From NCBI GenBank assembly GCA_017795005.1, contig CP051242.1:124001-188000 (forward strand): a stretch of 64,000 bases of DNA, given 5' to 3'. Origin of the DNA: Balneolaceae bacterium. GTDB lineage: Bacteria > Bacteroidota > Rhodothermia > Balneolales > Balneolaceae. Shown here in pieces: positions 43,575-52,386 of the stretch; within the stretch, counting starts at the first letter, position 1; every line of letters starts with the position of its first letter. Below the pieces are notes generated by a model, which worked only from the letters and a program-made list of their open reading frames with translations, was not told the origin of the DNA and made no database searches. The position numbers were made by a program, and so were the translations under genes.

Positions 43575-44273
43575 GTGGCAACATTTGGCGTAATTGTATT
43601 CCCTGGCTCTAATTGTGATCATGATGCATACCATGCTATGAAACATGTAATGAATTGTGAGGTGAAATTTCTCTGGCATAAAGATACTGACCTCTCTGGT
43701 ATCGACTTTCTGATTGTTCCCGGTGGCTTCTCCTATGGTGACTATTTGCGATCAGGAGCTATTGCACGTTTTTCACCTATCATGCAGGAAGTGATTAAGT
43801 TTGCTGAAAAGGGTGGGCCTGTAATGGGGATTTGCAATGGCTTTCAGATTTTGCTTGAAGCCGGATTAATTCCCGGTGCTATGATGCACAATCATAAACT
43901 TCGTTTTGTATGTAAAAACATCAACATGCGTTGCGAGACCACCAATTCCTTATTTACTTCCGGACTTGAAAAAGGACAGGTATTTAATATTCCCGTTTCA
44001 CATGGAGAGGGTAATTATTTTATAAGTGATGATGGACTTAAATCATTACAGGACAACGATCAGGTTTTATTCCGGTATAGCGACGCCCAAGGAAATCTTA
44101 CTGATGAAGCAAACTTCAATGGCTCAATTGATAATATTGCCGGGATTACAAACACAGGGAGGAATGTATTAGGGATGATGCCCCACCCGGAACGAGCTAT
44201 GGAAATGATTCTGGGCTCAGAAGATGGAAAACCAATTTTCGATTCAATCCTGAATTCCTTGTCTGTAGCTTAG
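43575..44273 (+). CDS. purQ: phosphoribosylformylglycinamidine synthase glutaminase subunit PurQ
   Basis: 232 residues beginning at GTG, three bases after clpS. Class I glutamine amidotransferase: VIVFPGSNCDHDAYHAM, GGFSYGDYLRSGAIARFSPIM, nucleophile Cys in MGICNGFQILLEAGLIPGAM, and the His/Glu pair in MMPHPERAMEMILG. It supplies ammonia to PurL in FGAM synthase, with PurS. The separate PurQ/PurS/PurL arrangement is as in Gram-positives rather than the fused enterobacterial PurL. Confidence 0.95.
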   Translation: MATFGVIVFPGSNCDHDAYHAMKHVMNCEVKFLWHKDTDLSGIDFLIVPGGFSYGDYLRSGAIARFSPIMQEVIKFAEKGGPVMGICNGFQILLEAGLIPGAMMHNHKLRFVCKNINMRCETTNSLFTSGLEKGQVFNIPVSHGEGNYFISDDGLKSLQDNDQVLFRYSDAQGNLTDEANFNGSIDNIAGITNTGRNVLGMMPHPERAMEMILGSEDGKPIFDSILNSLSVA

Positions 44274-44292
44274 GATTTAGTACCTTCTCTTC

Positions 44293-45051
44293 ATGAGTGG
44301 CGATTCTTCAGCATTAAAACTTTACAGCCAGGGATTGGTTAAACGCTATCGAAAGCGAACGGTAGTTAATGAAGTATCCATCAATGTACAGCAAGGGGAG
44401 ATTGTTGGACTTCTCGGTCCAAATGGTGCCGGTAAAACTACTACTTTCTATATGATGGTAGGATTAGTAACTCCAAATGCCGGAAATATTTTTTTGGATG
44501 ATGAAAATATTACTCAGACTCCGATGTATAAACGCGCCCGAAAAGGAGTTGGTTACCTTGCTCAGGAAGCAAGTGTATTCAGAAATTTAACGGTCAGGCA
44601 AAACCTCGAGTCTGTTCTCCAGTTTCTTGATTATACTAAACAAGAGATAAAGGAACGGTGCGATCGTTTAATCGAGGAGTTTTCACTTCAAACAGTTGTA
44701 AATAGTAAAGGCTACAGTTTATCAGGAGGAGAACGACGCCGTACCGAAATTGCCAGAGCATTGGTAACTAATCCAAAATTTATTCTACTTGATGAACCTT
44801 TTGCTGGAGTAGATCCTATTGCCGTTGAGGATATACAGGAAATTGTTTCAAAACTTAAAGAACAGAATATTGGAATTTTAATTACCGATCATAATGTTCA
44901 TGAGACATTAGCTATCACAGACCGGGCTTACCTTATGTTTGAAGGGAAAATTTTAATGGAAGGTGATGCCGATACACTGGCTAATGATGAAAAAGCCAGA
45001 AAATTATATCTTGGTCAAACTTTTAAATTAGATCGATACAAAAACGAGTAA
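44293..45051 (+). CDS. lptB: LPS export ABC transporter ATP-binding protein LptB
   Basis: 252 residues. Walker A GPNGAGKTT, Q-loop LAQEASVFRNLTV, signature SLSGGERRRTEIARAL, Walker B FILLDEPFAGVDP, switch TDHNVHETL. The LSGGERRR and PFAGVDPIAVEDIQ forms are specific to the LptB group, which powers lipopolysaccharide extraction with LptFG. It lies 19 bases after purQ with a rhodanese gene following by three bases. The lptC/lptA genes are not nearby. Confidence 0.93.
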   Translation: MSGDSSALKLYSQGLVKRYRKRTVVNEVSINVQQGEIVGLLGPNGAGKTTTFYMMVGLVTPNAGNIFLDDENITQTPMYKRARKGVGYLAQEASVFRNLTVRQNLESVLQFLDYTKQEIKERCDRLIEEFSLQTVVNSKGYSLSGGERRRTEIARALVTNPKFILLDEPFAGVDPIAVEDIQEIVSKLKEQNIGILITDHNVHETLAITDRAYLMFEGKILMEGDADTLANDEKARKLYLGQTFKLDRYKNE

Positions 45052-45054
45052 AAC

Positions 45055-45375
45055 ATGAAAGAAATAACAGTGCAGGAACTCAAACAAAAAAAAGAAAATG
45101 GGGATGACTTCCTTTTAATTGATGTACGGGAAGACGTAGAATATTTGGTCTCAAATTTAGATGGACAACATATTCCTCTAGGACAGCTTCAAAACCGCCT
45201 GGATGAAATAGAAACTGACAAAGATGCTGAGATTGTGATGATGTGCCGATCAGGTGGAAGAAGTGGGAAAGCAGTTGGTATTATGGAAAGCAACGGCTAT
45301 ACGAATATTCATAACCTGAAGGGTGGAATAACTGCCTGGTCTAATGAAATCGATCCAAGTATGCCCGTTGCTTAA
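45055..45375 (+). CDS. rhodanese-like domain protein
   Basis: 106 residues, a single rhodanese module. FLLIDVREDVEYLVSNLDGQHIPLGQL is followed by the catalytic loop MMCRSGGRSGKA with Cys64, then NLKGGITAWSNEIDP. It can carry persulfide sulphur; the acceptor is unknown. Three bases after lptB. Its stop codon is half of a 16-base palindrome shared with the convergent rho stop. Confidence 0.92.
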   Translation: MKEITVQELKQKKENGDDFLLIDVREDVEYLVSNLDGQHIPLGQLQNRLDEIETDKDAEIVMMCRSGGRSGKAVGIMESNGYTNIHNLKGGITAWSNEIDPSMPVA

Positions 45376-46605
45376 TTAAGCAATCGCGGCAATTTGATTC
45401 AACAATTCCTGATTACTTTCTGTGTTTTTGAGCACTTTAAGTAGTCCAAGCATCGATTCTCTTGGAGATTTTTTCAATAGGTAGCGGCGTACCATATTTC
45501 GTTCTTCCAGAGAGTCGGTGATAAACTTGTCTTCGTTTCTGGTACCTGATGCAGTAATATTTATGGCTGGATAAATACGGTCGTTAGCCAGTTCTCTGTC
45601 TAGTACTAATTCCATATTACCTGTCCCTTTGAATTCCTCAAAAATTAGATCATCCATTCTGGAGTTGGTCTCAACTAAACAGGTTGCGATAATAGTAAGT
45701 GATCCGCCACCTTCGATTTTACGGGCTGAACCAAAAATCTTCTTTGGAATTTCAAGTGCCCGGATATCCAAACCTCCAGAAAGCGTTCTTCCACTATTTG
45801 TTTGAATGGCATTATAAGCTCTTCCCAAACGAGTCATAGAATCTATTAACAGAACGGCATCTCCACCCATTTCAGCTTTACGTTTAGCATATCCGAGTGC
45901 CATTTCAGTAATTCTGATATGACTTTGGGTTTTTTTATCGTTTGAGGAAGCAAATACTTCTGCATCGGTAGATCGGATAAAGTCAGTAACCTCTTCCGGT
46001 CGTTCATCAACTAATAACACACTTAAGTGAATATCAGGATGGTGCTTTGACAAGGAATTAGCAATCTGCTTTAGTAAAACCGTTTTACCTGTTCTTGGCG
46101 GAGCAACAATTAATGCACGTTGACCTTTACCAATTGGAGAGACAAGATCAATAACCCTCATCTCCGTATCTTCTGCATGCTCACCCATTTTGATCCAATC
46201 TACCGGCATAATCGGAGTTTGCCGTTCAAAACGAGAACACTTAGTCCAGAATTCAAGTGGTTTTCTGTTCACAAACTCAACCGAGTGGACATGCTTATTC
46301 CCCTTATTATCTTCTTCAAATTCTCCTTCAAGAATTAATCCTTGTCTTAAATCAAGGGCTTTTACTTCTTCTGGTTTAAGAAATGGATCCTGGGGACTGT
46401 AACTAAATTCGTAATCCAGTTTTCGGATAAAACCCCATCCTTTCGCATTAATTTCCAGAACACCGGCATATTTTCCGGCAATTCCTAAATTGTTATTCCA
46501 ATAAAACTTTGGAATAAAAACATTACCGCCTTTATTATTGCGGTTTCTGTTTTTGTTATTTCTGTTTTTGTTGTTACGGTTTTTATAATTCTTTTTCCGT
46601 GCCAT
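45376..46605 (-). CDS. rho: transcription termination factor Rho
   Basis: 409 residues. A short, highly basic Asn/Lys/Arg-rich head (about 1-28) replaces the usual Rho N-domain helix bundle. The RNA-binding OSB domain (about 35-110, GVLEINAKGWGFIRKLDYEFSYSPQDPFLKP) and the hexameric ATPase follow: P-loop GKGQRALIVAPPRTGKTVLL, VLLVDERPEEVTDF, DSMTRLGRAYN, and R-loop/Q-loop parts. Stop codons of rho and the rhodanese gene are adjacent with no gap. Confidence 0.95.
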   Translation of the reverse strand: MARKKNYKNRNNKNRNNKNRNRNNKGGNVFIPKFYWNNNLGIAGKYAGVLEINAKGWGFIRKLDYEFSYSPQDPFLKPEEVKALDLRQGLILEGEFEEDNKGNKHVHSVEFVNRKPLEFWTKCSRFERQTPIMPVDWIKMGEHAEDTEMRVIDLVSPIGKGQRALIVAPPRTGKTVLLKQIANSLSKHHPDIHLSVLLVDERPEEVTDFIRSTDAEVFASSNDKKTQSHIRITEMALGYAKRKAEMGGDAVLLIDSMTRLGRAYNAIQTNSGRTLSGGLDIRALEIPKKIFGSARKIEGGGSLTIIATCLVETNSRMDDLIFEEFKGTGNMELVLDRELANDRIYPAINITASGTRNEDKFITDSLEERNMVRRYLLKKSPRESMLGLLKVLKNTESNQELLNQIAAIA

Positions 46606-46680
46606 TCAAATAAATTGTGTTATCTCCTCTGTGGAAGTACCTAAATCAGTATTGTTTTGAGTAGTAAAAAGGAGAGCTTA

Positions 46681-46713
46681 AAAAAAACTGGTGCGGAGCT
46701 TTATCTCCGCACC
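46681..46713 (-). terminator. intrinsic terminator of the glycogen/envelope operon
   Basis: On the minus strand GGTGCGGAG-ATAAAG-CTCCGCACC is a perfect nine-pair stem followed by AGTTTTTTT, 53 bases after the stop of the TPR gene. It separates this operon from rho. Confidence 0.85.
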
Positions 46714-46765
46714 TAAATCTTATCAGAAGATGAGAAAAGATACAAATGTTTAGCTTGATAGCAAA

Positions 46766-48103
46766 CTATCTAACAGTAGTAGTTTCATTTATCCAGCTGT
46801 AACAGCTCATTAATGAACCGTCTACTTTCACACTTTGTCCATCTTCATAACTTAATGTGAAGAACTTGTCTTCAGTAGTAGGTGTTACTGCTTCGTAGGT
46901 AGCAAGCTGTGAATTTACTGTATTAGTAACTGATGCATCTACACGCTTCGCTTTGTTTAGATAATCAACAACTACCCAGTAAACCACCTTATCTTTAGCT
47001 TCAAGCTTACGACCGTCTGAGCAAGAGCTTACTGCCTGACCATAAATGTTTGCCATTTTTAAATAGGCTAATCCATAATTTGGATCAACTTTTAGAGCGG
47101 CATTAATATACTGCTTCGATGTTTGTAGTTGCCCCATACTCGCATAAACATCTGATAGATCAATGTTGATTTCTTTCTTGTTCTGATCATCTGGAGCTTT
47201 CGTTAACGCCTCTTTATAAAGAGCTGCAGCTTCTGAATATTTTGCATTTCCTTTTTCAATATCTGCTAAGGCTACAGCACTGTCAAAAGTAGGATCTAAA
47301 CTGTGAATTTTTCTAAGAGTAGTAATCAATTCAGTTTGCATGTTTAGATCTTCCTGTGCCTCTGCAACAGCTCTTAATGCTTCAAGATCATCAGGATTTG
47401 CTTCTAGTTTACCGGTATAGAATTCTAATATCTCTTCTGGAGTGTTAAACACTTTTTTCAGAGTTTCATCAAAAAAGGCAAGAATATCTTCGCTTGCATA
47501 TGGAGTTGCAGTATCAATCATAGCAATAACTTCATCCTTACGATCCTGTCGTACCATGTTATCGATAGTAACCCGGATGTAATATCCATTAGCGAGAGTA
47601 GTAGTTTTTTCTGGGTCCAACTCAAACATAGCTTCAAAATCAGCATAAGCTTTTTGAAGTCCGTCATCAATGGCATTATAATTTTCAAGGAAGTATCTGC
47701 CTCTTCGCTGATATAATTCATATGTATCTTCTTCGGTTTCAGCAAATAACTCAAAGCTTTCTTCATAAAGCGCTAATGCACTATCGATATATGCTTCTTT
47801 TTCACTAGGATCGGATTTATCAAGTCCTATTTTGGTATATATAGTAATCAGTTTAGTATACTGAGTAGCAAGTTTAAATCTCCCTGCAGGAATACCTTCA
47901 ATTCCTTCAGGTTTTTTACAAGTCATCCACCGACCATAAGTAAGTGCAAATGGATAATCTCCATTGTTATAATTACCCTGAAATATGGAAAACGCAGCTA
48001 TTTCCGAATATCCCTCTGGAGGGTTTGGGTTACAATCATCCTGAGCATATGCAAAAGATGAACCCACAAATAAAATCCCTAGTATTGTAGCTAATATTTT
48101 CAT
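46766..48103 (-). CDS. TPR-repeat protein, exported
   Basis: 445 residues. Signal peptide MKILATILGILFVGSSFAYAQ. Tetratricopeptide helices run through most of the protein (for example DLEALRAVAEAQEDLNMQTELITTLRKIHSLD, AKYSEAAALYKEALTKAPDD, LQTSKQYINAALKVDPNYGLAYLKMANIYGQA). The C-terminal third has a Cys and a VKVDGSLMSCYSWINE tail. It is a periplasmic protein-interaction scaffold; partner unknown. Last gene of the glgB operon, 67 bases after the barrel gene. Confidence 0.85.
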   Translation of the reverse strand: MKILATILGILFVGSSFAYAQDDCNPNPPEGYSEIAAFSIFQGNYNNGDYPFALTYGRWMTCKKPEGIEGIPAGRFKLATQYTKLITIYTKIGLDKSDPSEKEAYIDSALALYEESFELFAETEEDTYELYQRRGRYFLENYNAIDDGLQKAYADFEAMFELDPEKTTTLANGYYIRVTIDNMVRQDRKDEVIAMIDTATPYASEDILAFFDETLKKVFNTPEEILEFYTGKLEANPDDLEALRAVAEAQEDLNMQTELITTLRKIHSLDPTFDSAVALADIEKGNAKYSEAAALYKEALTKAPDDQNKKEINIDLSDVYASMGQLQTSKQYINAALKVDPNYGLAYLKMANIYGQAVSSCSDGRKLEAKDKVVYWVVVDYLNKAKRVDASVTNTVNSQLATYEAVTPTTEDKFFTLSYEDGQSVKVDGSLMSCYSWINETTTVR

Positions 48104-48170
48104 TGCTTTATTATTTATTGATTAATGCTTGTATATAAACTCTACAGATCACCAAATTATTACTATAGAA

Positions 48171-49481
48171 TTATCTAAGCTTTGGTCGAATAAACATGAG
48201 CTCGGTTAAATTCACGGAGAAACCTAGTGCCCAAATCCGTTCTTTAATTAAGTTGTTATTTGTTGTACCTCTAAACCCGTACTGGAAACTTATATCAATT
48301 GACGATGAAGATCTTGCTAATATCCCCAAACCTGTATTGATCCAAAGAGTACTAATGTCATTACCTTGAATAGTCAGATGACCTGTATCGTAAGATACTC
48401 CACCTGAGTATTTAAATTTCGAAAAAAATGAGTCGTTATTCAATTTATATGGATGAAATTGACTCCCAAATCCAATTTTAAGCCTGTCTTTCATAAATAT
48501 TTCTTCGGATGGGTCAACATCATAAGAAAATTCACTCCATTTTTGAAACGATCCCTCAGCTGCAAAACTAATAATTGATGATGGACCGTATCCAAGACCA
48601 AAAGCTGCCTCAAGAGGAACATTTACATCTCCGCTTGAATTAGATAAAGATGAAGTGTAATCAAGTTCTTGTTCTACCCCATTTATCGTTTTATTCACAT
48701 CAAAGCTGGTTTTAGAACCAATTGTATAGGGCAGGTTTAATGTTGCACCAATAGCAATTCTATCTGTCTCCCGAAAAATATTTGAGAATGAGCCAGATAT
48801 ACCAAATCTGTGGGATAAGGCAACTCCGGTACTTCCTGTGCTTTGTTCCTGTGGATTAAAAAGAGCCGAGCTAAAAGTTAAAGATTCATCACGCTGAAGT
48901 TTCAAAAATGCAACCGAAGGAGCGTAGCCGATAGATATATTGTCGGTAAGTTCGAGTCCAAAACCAATTTCAAACTTGTTTAAACCACCGCTTTGGCTTA
49001 TATCATTCGTAAAGAAAACAGTATCAGTTTGTGAGACCATAAATGATCCACTATCAGAAAAGCGGAAACTTGATCGGGTTACAGGATATAAGCTTACCGA
49101 AGCACCAAGTTTACCTTTTGAAATTGGGAAAAGGATATGGAAATAACCTGATTCAAAATTCCCATTTTTTTCGCTACCAGCGTTATTTTCAAGAGTATGA
49201 CCACTTAAGCTAAGACCGGTAAATGCTTGAGTAAAATATGATCTTTCCCATAATGCGGGGTTTGATAAGCTTGTCAATTCCTGAGAAATACCAGAAACAC
49301 CTAAAATACCATATCCTTTAAAGTTATCGGATGTGAGGTCTTCCGGAACCCCCAAACCGAATACTGAGTACGGAGAACCGCCTCGCCCTTCAGATGTCTG
49401 TTGTTGAGCATTTGCAGAAAAAGGGATCAAAAAGATCAAAAACAGAATTAGTTTAGTCGACATCTGATAATTGTTATTCAT
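48171..49481 (-). CDS. outer-membrane beta-barrel protein
   Basis: 436 residues (430 from the second ATG at 49463, which better fits a signal peptide MSTKLILFLIFLIPFSANAQ). RGGSPYSVFGLGVPEDLTSDNFKGYGILGVSGI and LTSLSNPALWERSYFTQAFTGLSLSGHTL resemble FadL/PorV-like Bacteroidota proteins. Alternating strands continue to the end. No defined substrate. It overlaps the DUF4270 gene by eight bases. The pairing with DUF4270 is likely functional, as both are envelope proteins. Confidence 0.8.
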   Translation of the reverse strand: MNNNYQMSTKLILFLIFLIPFSANAQQQTSEGRGGSPYSVFGLGVPEDLTSDNFKGYGILGVSGISQELTSLSNPALWERSYFTQAFTGLSLSGHTLENNAGSEKNGNFESGYFHILFPISKGKLGASVSLYPVTRSSFRFSDSGSFMVSQTDTVFFTNDISQSGGLNKFEIGFGLELTDNISIGYAPSVAFLKLQRDESLTFSSALFNPQEQSTGSTGVALSHRFGISGSFSNIFRETDRIAIGATLNLPYTIGSKTSFDVNKTINGVEQELDYTSSLSNSSGDVNVPLEAAFGLGYGPSSIISFAAEGSFQKWSEFSYDVDPSEEIFMKDRLKIGFGSQFHPYKLNNDSFFSKFKYSGGVSYDTGHLTIQGNDISTLWINTGLGILARSSSSIDISFQYGFRGTTNNNLIKERIWALGFSVNLTELMFIRPKLR

Positions 49482-50682
49482 TTTCTGCTCCTGATTCTAA
49501 TCCATAAATAATAATACGTGGTGATACTGAGGGATCAGAATCTCCAAAAAACAAGGATGTATAAGCAAGAGCACCTTGATTAGCGCTGGCATAAATATAA
49601 AGATCACTGATATCACGGGTTCCATGTATATAATCGTTTAACAAACCTGTAATATTAAATCGGTAGGTGCCATCAGCTCTGGCTGCTGCAGAAAGATCAA
49701 TTGCACCAAACGCTAGCTCATAGGCTACATCTTCAAGTGGACCAATAGAAAGTCCCAAGCCCAAAATAGTAGATCTTACTTCCCCCTCAGGCATATTATT
49801 TATTGAAAGTGTATCGTGATTAAAAACCAACTCTGCACGAACAAAATTAATATCCTCTACCTCATCACCGATTAAGGAAAGGTTGAATTTAAATATGTTA
49901 TTTAAAGTGCTATGTAAGTTGATTCTGTCGGAACTGGTAACTTCACCAGTTCGGTCGACATCATAACCCCAGTCTAATATTCCAATAGATAAAGTATCAG
50001 GAGTATTCGCTTTTAAACTACTTAATGAGTAATTAATATATCTTATATTATTTGACCCTGCTTCAGGAATAATAACAAGACCATATTCATTTAATCGGTA
50101 ATTCTCATCTCTGACGGAATCTGGCTCATTGAAGAAAGAAGGATATTCGTCACTCCATGATCCGGTCAAATCAACTTCAATAAAACCATTTGTATCTGCA
50201 TCTGCATCAGAAAACTGGCCTATTGTTTCACCCTGATCGAAAAATATATCCATATTATTTTGGAAAGCAGATCCTCTCCATAAAGACGTTACCCTGTGAA
50301 TAGTATAATTATTTACCTGAGTTGTGTCCCCATAAATATCATTCTCTAATAACTGTAATCTAAGGGTATATGTAGTTGTATCATCCAATACTATCGTATT
50401 TGAAGATCTTGAAATTGCCGGTTTAAAAAATGAGTAGGTTTCAATGGTTCCGAATAGATCGTCCTCATAATTTCCAACAGCAGAGCGGCCTAACCTTCCC
50501 AGGTATGCATTTTGATTTGAAACAGAAATAGTTGAAACTGAAAGTGTATCTATATTGATATCGGTTTTTTCAACAAAACCACCACCAATTGTACCCGGAT
50601 CCTGACAGGCAAAAAAAGTACTCAATATGATTACAGAAAAAGTAAGCTGCCAGAATGTGGCAGCTTTTGGTCTATTATGCAT
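49474..50682 (-). CDS. DUF4270 lipoprotein
   Basis: 402 residues. The N-terminal signal ends in a lipobox-like FFACQ (Cys about residue 26). The mature start DPGTIGGGFVEKTDINIDTLSV and the YLGRLGRSAVGNYEDDLFGTIETYSFFKP segment are typical of DUF4270. Beta-rich throughout, probably a surface or outer-membrane lipoprotein. In Bacteroidota the family is commonly next to a short glycogen/starch synthase, as here (17 bases downstream). The function is unknown. Confidence 0.82.
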   Translation of the reverse strand: MHNRPKAATFWQLTFSVIILSTFFACQDPGTIGGGFVEKTDINIDTLSVSTISVSNQNAYLGRLGRSAVGNYEDDLFGTIETYSFFKPAISRSSNTIVLDDTTTYTLRLQLLENDIYGDTTQVNNYTIHRVTSLWRGSAFQNNMDIFFDQGETIGQFSDADADTNGFIEVDLTGSWSDEYPSFFNEPDSVRDENYRLNEYGLVIIPEAGSNNIRYINYSLSSLKANTPDTLSIGILDWGYDVDRTGEVTSSDRINLHSTLNNIFKFNLSLIGDEVEDINFVRAELVFNHDTLSINNMPEGEVRSTILGLGLSIGPLEDVAYELAFGAIDLSAAARADGTYRFNITGLLNDYIHGTRDISDLYIYASANQGALAYTSLFFGDSDPSVSPRIIIYGLESGAENE

Positions 50683-50699
50683 TAAAATGATTCTCTTAT

Positions 50700-51497
50700 T
50701 TATTCGGCTATTACCTTATAATAGTCGGCAAATTTACTAGATACGTCTTCCGGAGAACCCTGAATTTGTTTCGGGTTTACATTGAGTTCCTTGAATACCT
50801 CATCAAACTCATTTTTTAAATAATTTCCGGTAACAACATGATCGCTAAACATCAAACCAAGCTTAAGTAAATCTACCTTACCATTATCCGTTAATTCATT
50901 GATATTAACATCTTCTGGTAAGCCAAGTAATTCTAAAATTTTTGCTGTATCAGCAGTTCCTTCATTTTCTGGATGATGAAGATTATAGATAACCTGAGTA
51001 TTCTGAAAAATCTTTTCATCCTTGTATTTGGTTTTTACAAGAAGCGGAATCAATCCTGCCGGCCAGTCGTGGCAGTGAATAATATCCGGTTCCCAACCGA
51101 GCTTCATAACTGTTTCAAGTACCCCTTTATTGTAGAAGGCTAGTCTTTCTGCATTATCAGGATAAAACTCTTCGTTTTTTGGGTCTTTGAATAACCCTTT
51201 TCTCTTGAAGTAAGTATCGTTATCGAGGAAATAAACCTGAAGTTTAGCATTTGGAATACTCGCAACCTTAATCTTCATGCTTTCTTTAGTATCACCAACT
51301 TCAACTTCTATTCCAGAAAGCCGGATTACTTCATGCAATCTGTTTCTTCGGTCGTTGATGGTACCGTATTTGGGCAATAAAATTCGTATTTCGAAACCTT
51401 TGTCTTGTAAGGATGCCGGCAAAAACCGAAGCAAATCGGCCGTATAAGTCATTCTTGCAAAAGGGGAAATTTCAGCCGCTGCGTATAATATTTTCAT
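50700..51497 (-). CDS. short glycogen/starch synthase-like protein (GT5 N-terminal domain only)
   Basis: 265 residues covering only the GT5 catalytic N-terminal half: ILYAAAEISPFARMTYTADLLRFLP, FEIRILLPKYG, DIIHCHDWPAGLIPLLVK, FSDHVVTGNYLKNEF. The canonical ADP-glucose loop KTGGLADV reads RMTYTADL, and the second Rossmann domain is absent. Short forms are regular in Bacteroidota, so this is not a truncation artefact. Catalytic competence is doubtful; a regulatory or carbohydrate-sensing role is possible. In the operon between comA and DUF4270. Confidence 0.82.
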   Translation of the reverse strand: MKILYAAAEISPFARMTYTADLLRFLPASLQDKGFEIRILLPKYGTINDRRNRLHEVIRLSGIEVEVGDTKESMKIKVASIPNAKLQVYFLDNDTYFKRKGLFKDPKNEEFYPDNAERLAFYNKGVLETVMKLGWEPDIIHCHDWPAGLIPLLVKTKYKDEKIFQNTQVIYNLHHPENEGTADTAKILELLGLPEDVNINELTDNGKVDLLKLGLMFSDHVVTGNYLKNEFDEVFKELNVNPKQIQGSPEDVSSKFADYYKVIAE

Positions 51498-51510
51498 AAA
51501 TGTGTGGTAC

Positions 51511-52335
51511 TTACTCTTCGTTAGAGATTTTGTTCTCTTTAATTACTTGATCTAATTCGTTGTCTTCATCCAGTGAATAAAAATCCATCAAGGTATCACT
51601 TCTCAATCCGAGGCGAAGTGTTTCCAATGGAATTACTTCTTCAGGTTGGATATTCCCTAGATTTACATTACTGCCATATTTTTTAATGAACCAAACCTGT
51701 TGCTCTTTTTTAGGGGCTTCAAATATAAGGTTTTCTACAGGAATTTGATCTGTTATCTCTTCGATCAAACCTGATCTGACTTCTCCATTAGGCCGGAACA
51801 CACCAACTGTGCCGCTTTCCCGTGCTTCACAAATTACTTTTGAAGCACCGGCATCGAGTTCCTGTTTAATTATGTTTACCCATTTGTAAGGAGGTATTAT
51901 TTCGTTAGGGTTTTTACTCCCTACCTCTGAATAAACAGTAAAATCTTTACTAAGCTCCTTAATAATCTTCTGTTTTTTTTCATCGGAAATCCAAATGGTT
52001 CCGTTTGAAACCTCTAAAGACGTAATTTCATACTTTTCCAGCAGGTTTCGGTAAGCATCCAGCTGCCCTCTTAACAAATAAGCCTCGAAGAGAGTCCCAC
52101 CAAAATAAACCGGAATTCCAGCATCAGTATACACTTTAATCTTTTCTTCAAGATTAGGAGTAACATATGAAGTTCCCCATCCAAGCTTTACAACATCGGT
52201 ATAACTGGCGCAAATAGAACAAAAATCTTCTGCCTGTCTTATGCTATATCCTTTATCCAGTACTAAAGTAATCCCTTCTTTTCTTGGTTTTTCTGACCTT
52301 TTCGGAAGGTTCTTGAGTGAAATTGACATATTCAA
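51511..52335 (-). CDS. phosphosulfolactate synthase family protein (ComA-like)
   Basis: 274 residues, a TIM-barrel enzyme. Blocks include KPRKEGITLVLDKGYSIRQAEDFC, DVVKLGWGTSYVT, VYFGGTLFEAYLLRG, SLEVSNGTIWISDEKK, EVGSKNP, KVICEARESGTVGVF and LIFEAPKKEQQVWFIKKYG. Archaeal ComA adds sulfite to phosphoenolpyruvate in coenzyme M synthesis; bacteria with homologues may make sulfolactate or other sulfonates. It lies within the glycogen operon (13 and 51 bases from its neighbours), an unexplained link. Confidence 0.85.
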   Translation of the reverse strand: MNMSISLKNLPKRSEKPRKEGITLVLDKGYSIRQAEDFCSICASYTDVVKLGWGTSYVTPNLEEKIKVYTDAGIPVYFGGTLFEAYLLRGQLDAYRNLLEKYEITSLEVSNGTIWISDEKKQKIIKELSKDFTVYSEVGSKNPNEIIPPYKWVNIIKQELDAGASKVICEARESGTVGVFRPNGEVRSGLIEEITDQIPVENLIFEAPKKEQQVWFIKKYGSNVNLGNIQPEEVIPLETLRLGLRSDTLMDFYSLDEDNELDQVIKENKISNEE

Positions 52336-52386
52336 TGATTTTAATCGAAGCCTCTAATATACAAAAATAGGTGCTTTTTTTAAAGG

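Noticed and set aside
45368-45383. Bidirectional terminator between the rhodanese and rho genes
   Set aside because: The palindrome is AT-rich, has no loop or T-tract, and is coding on both strands up to the stops.
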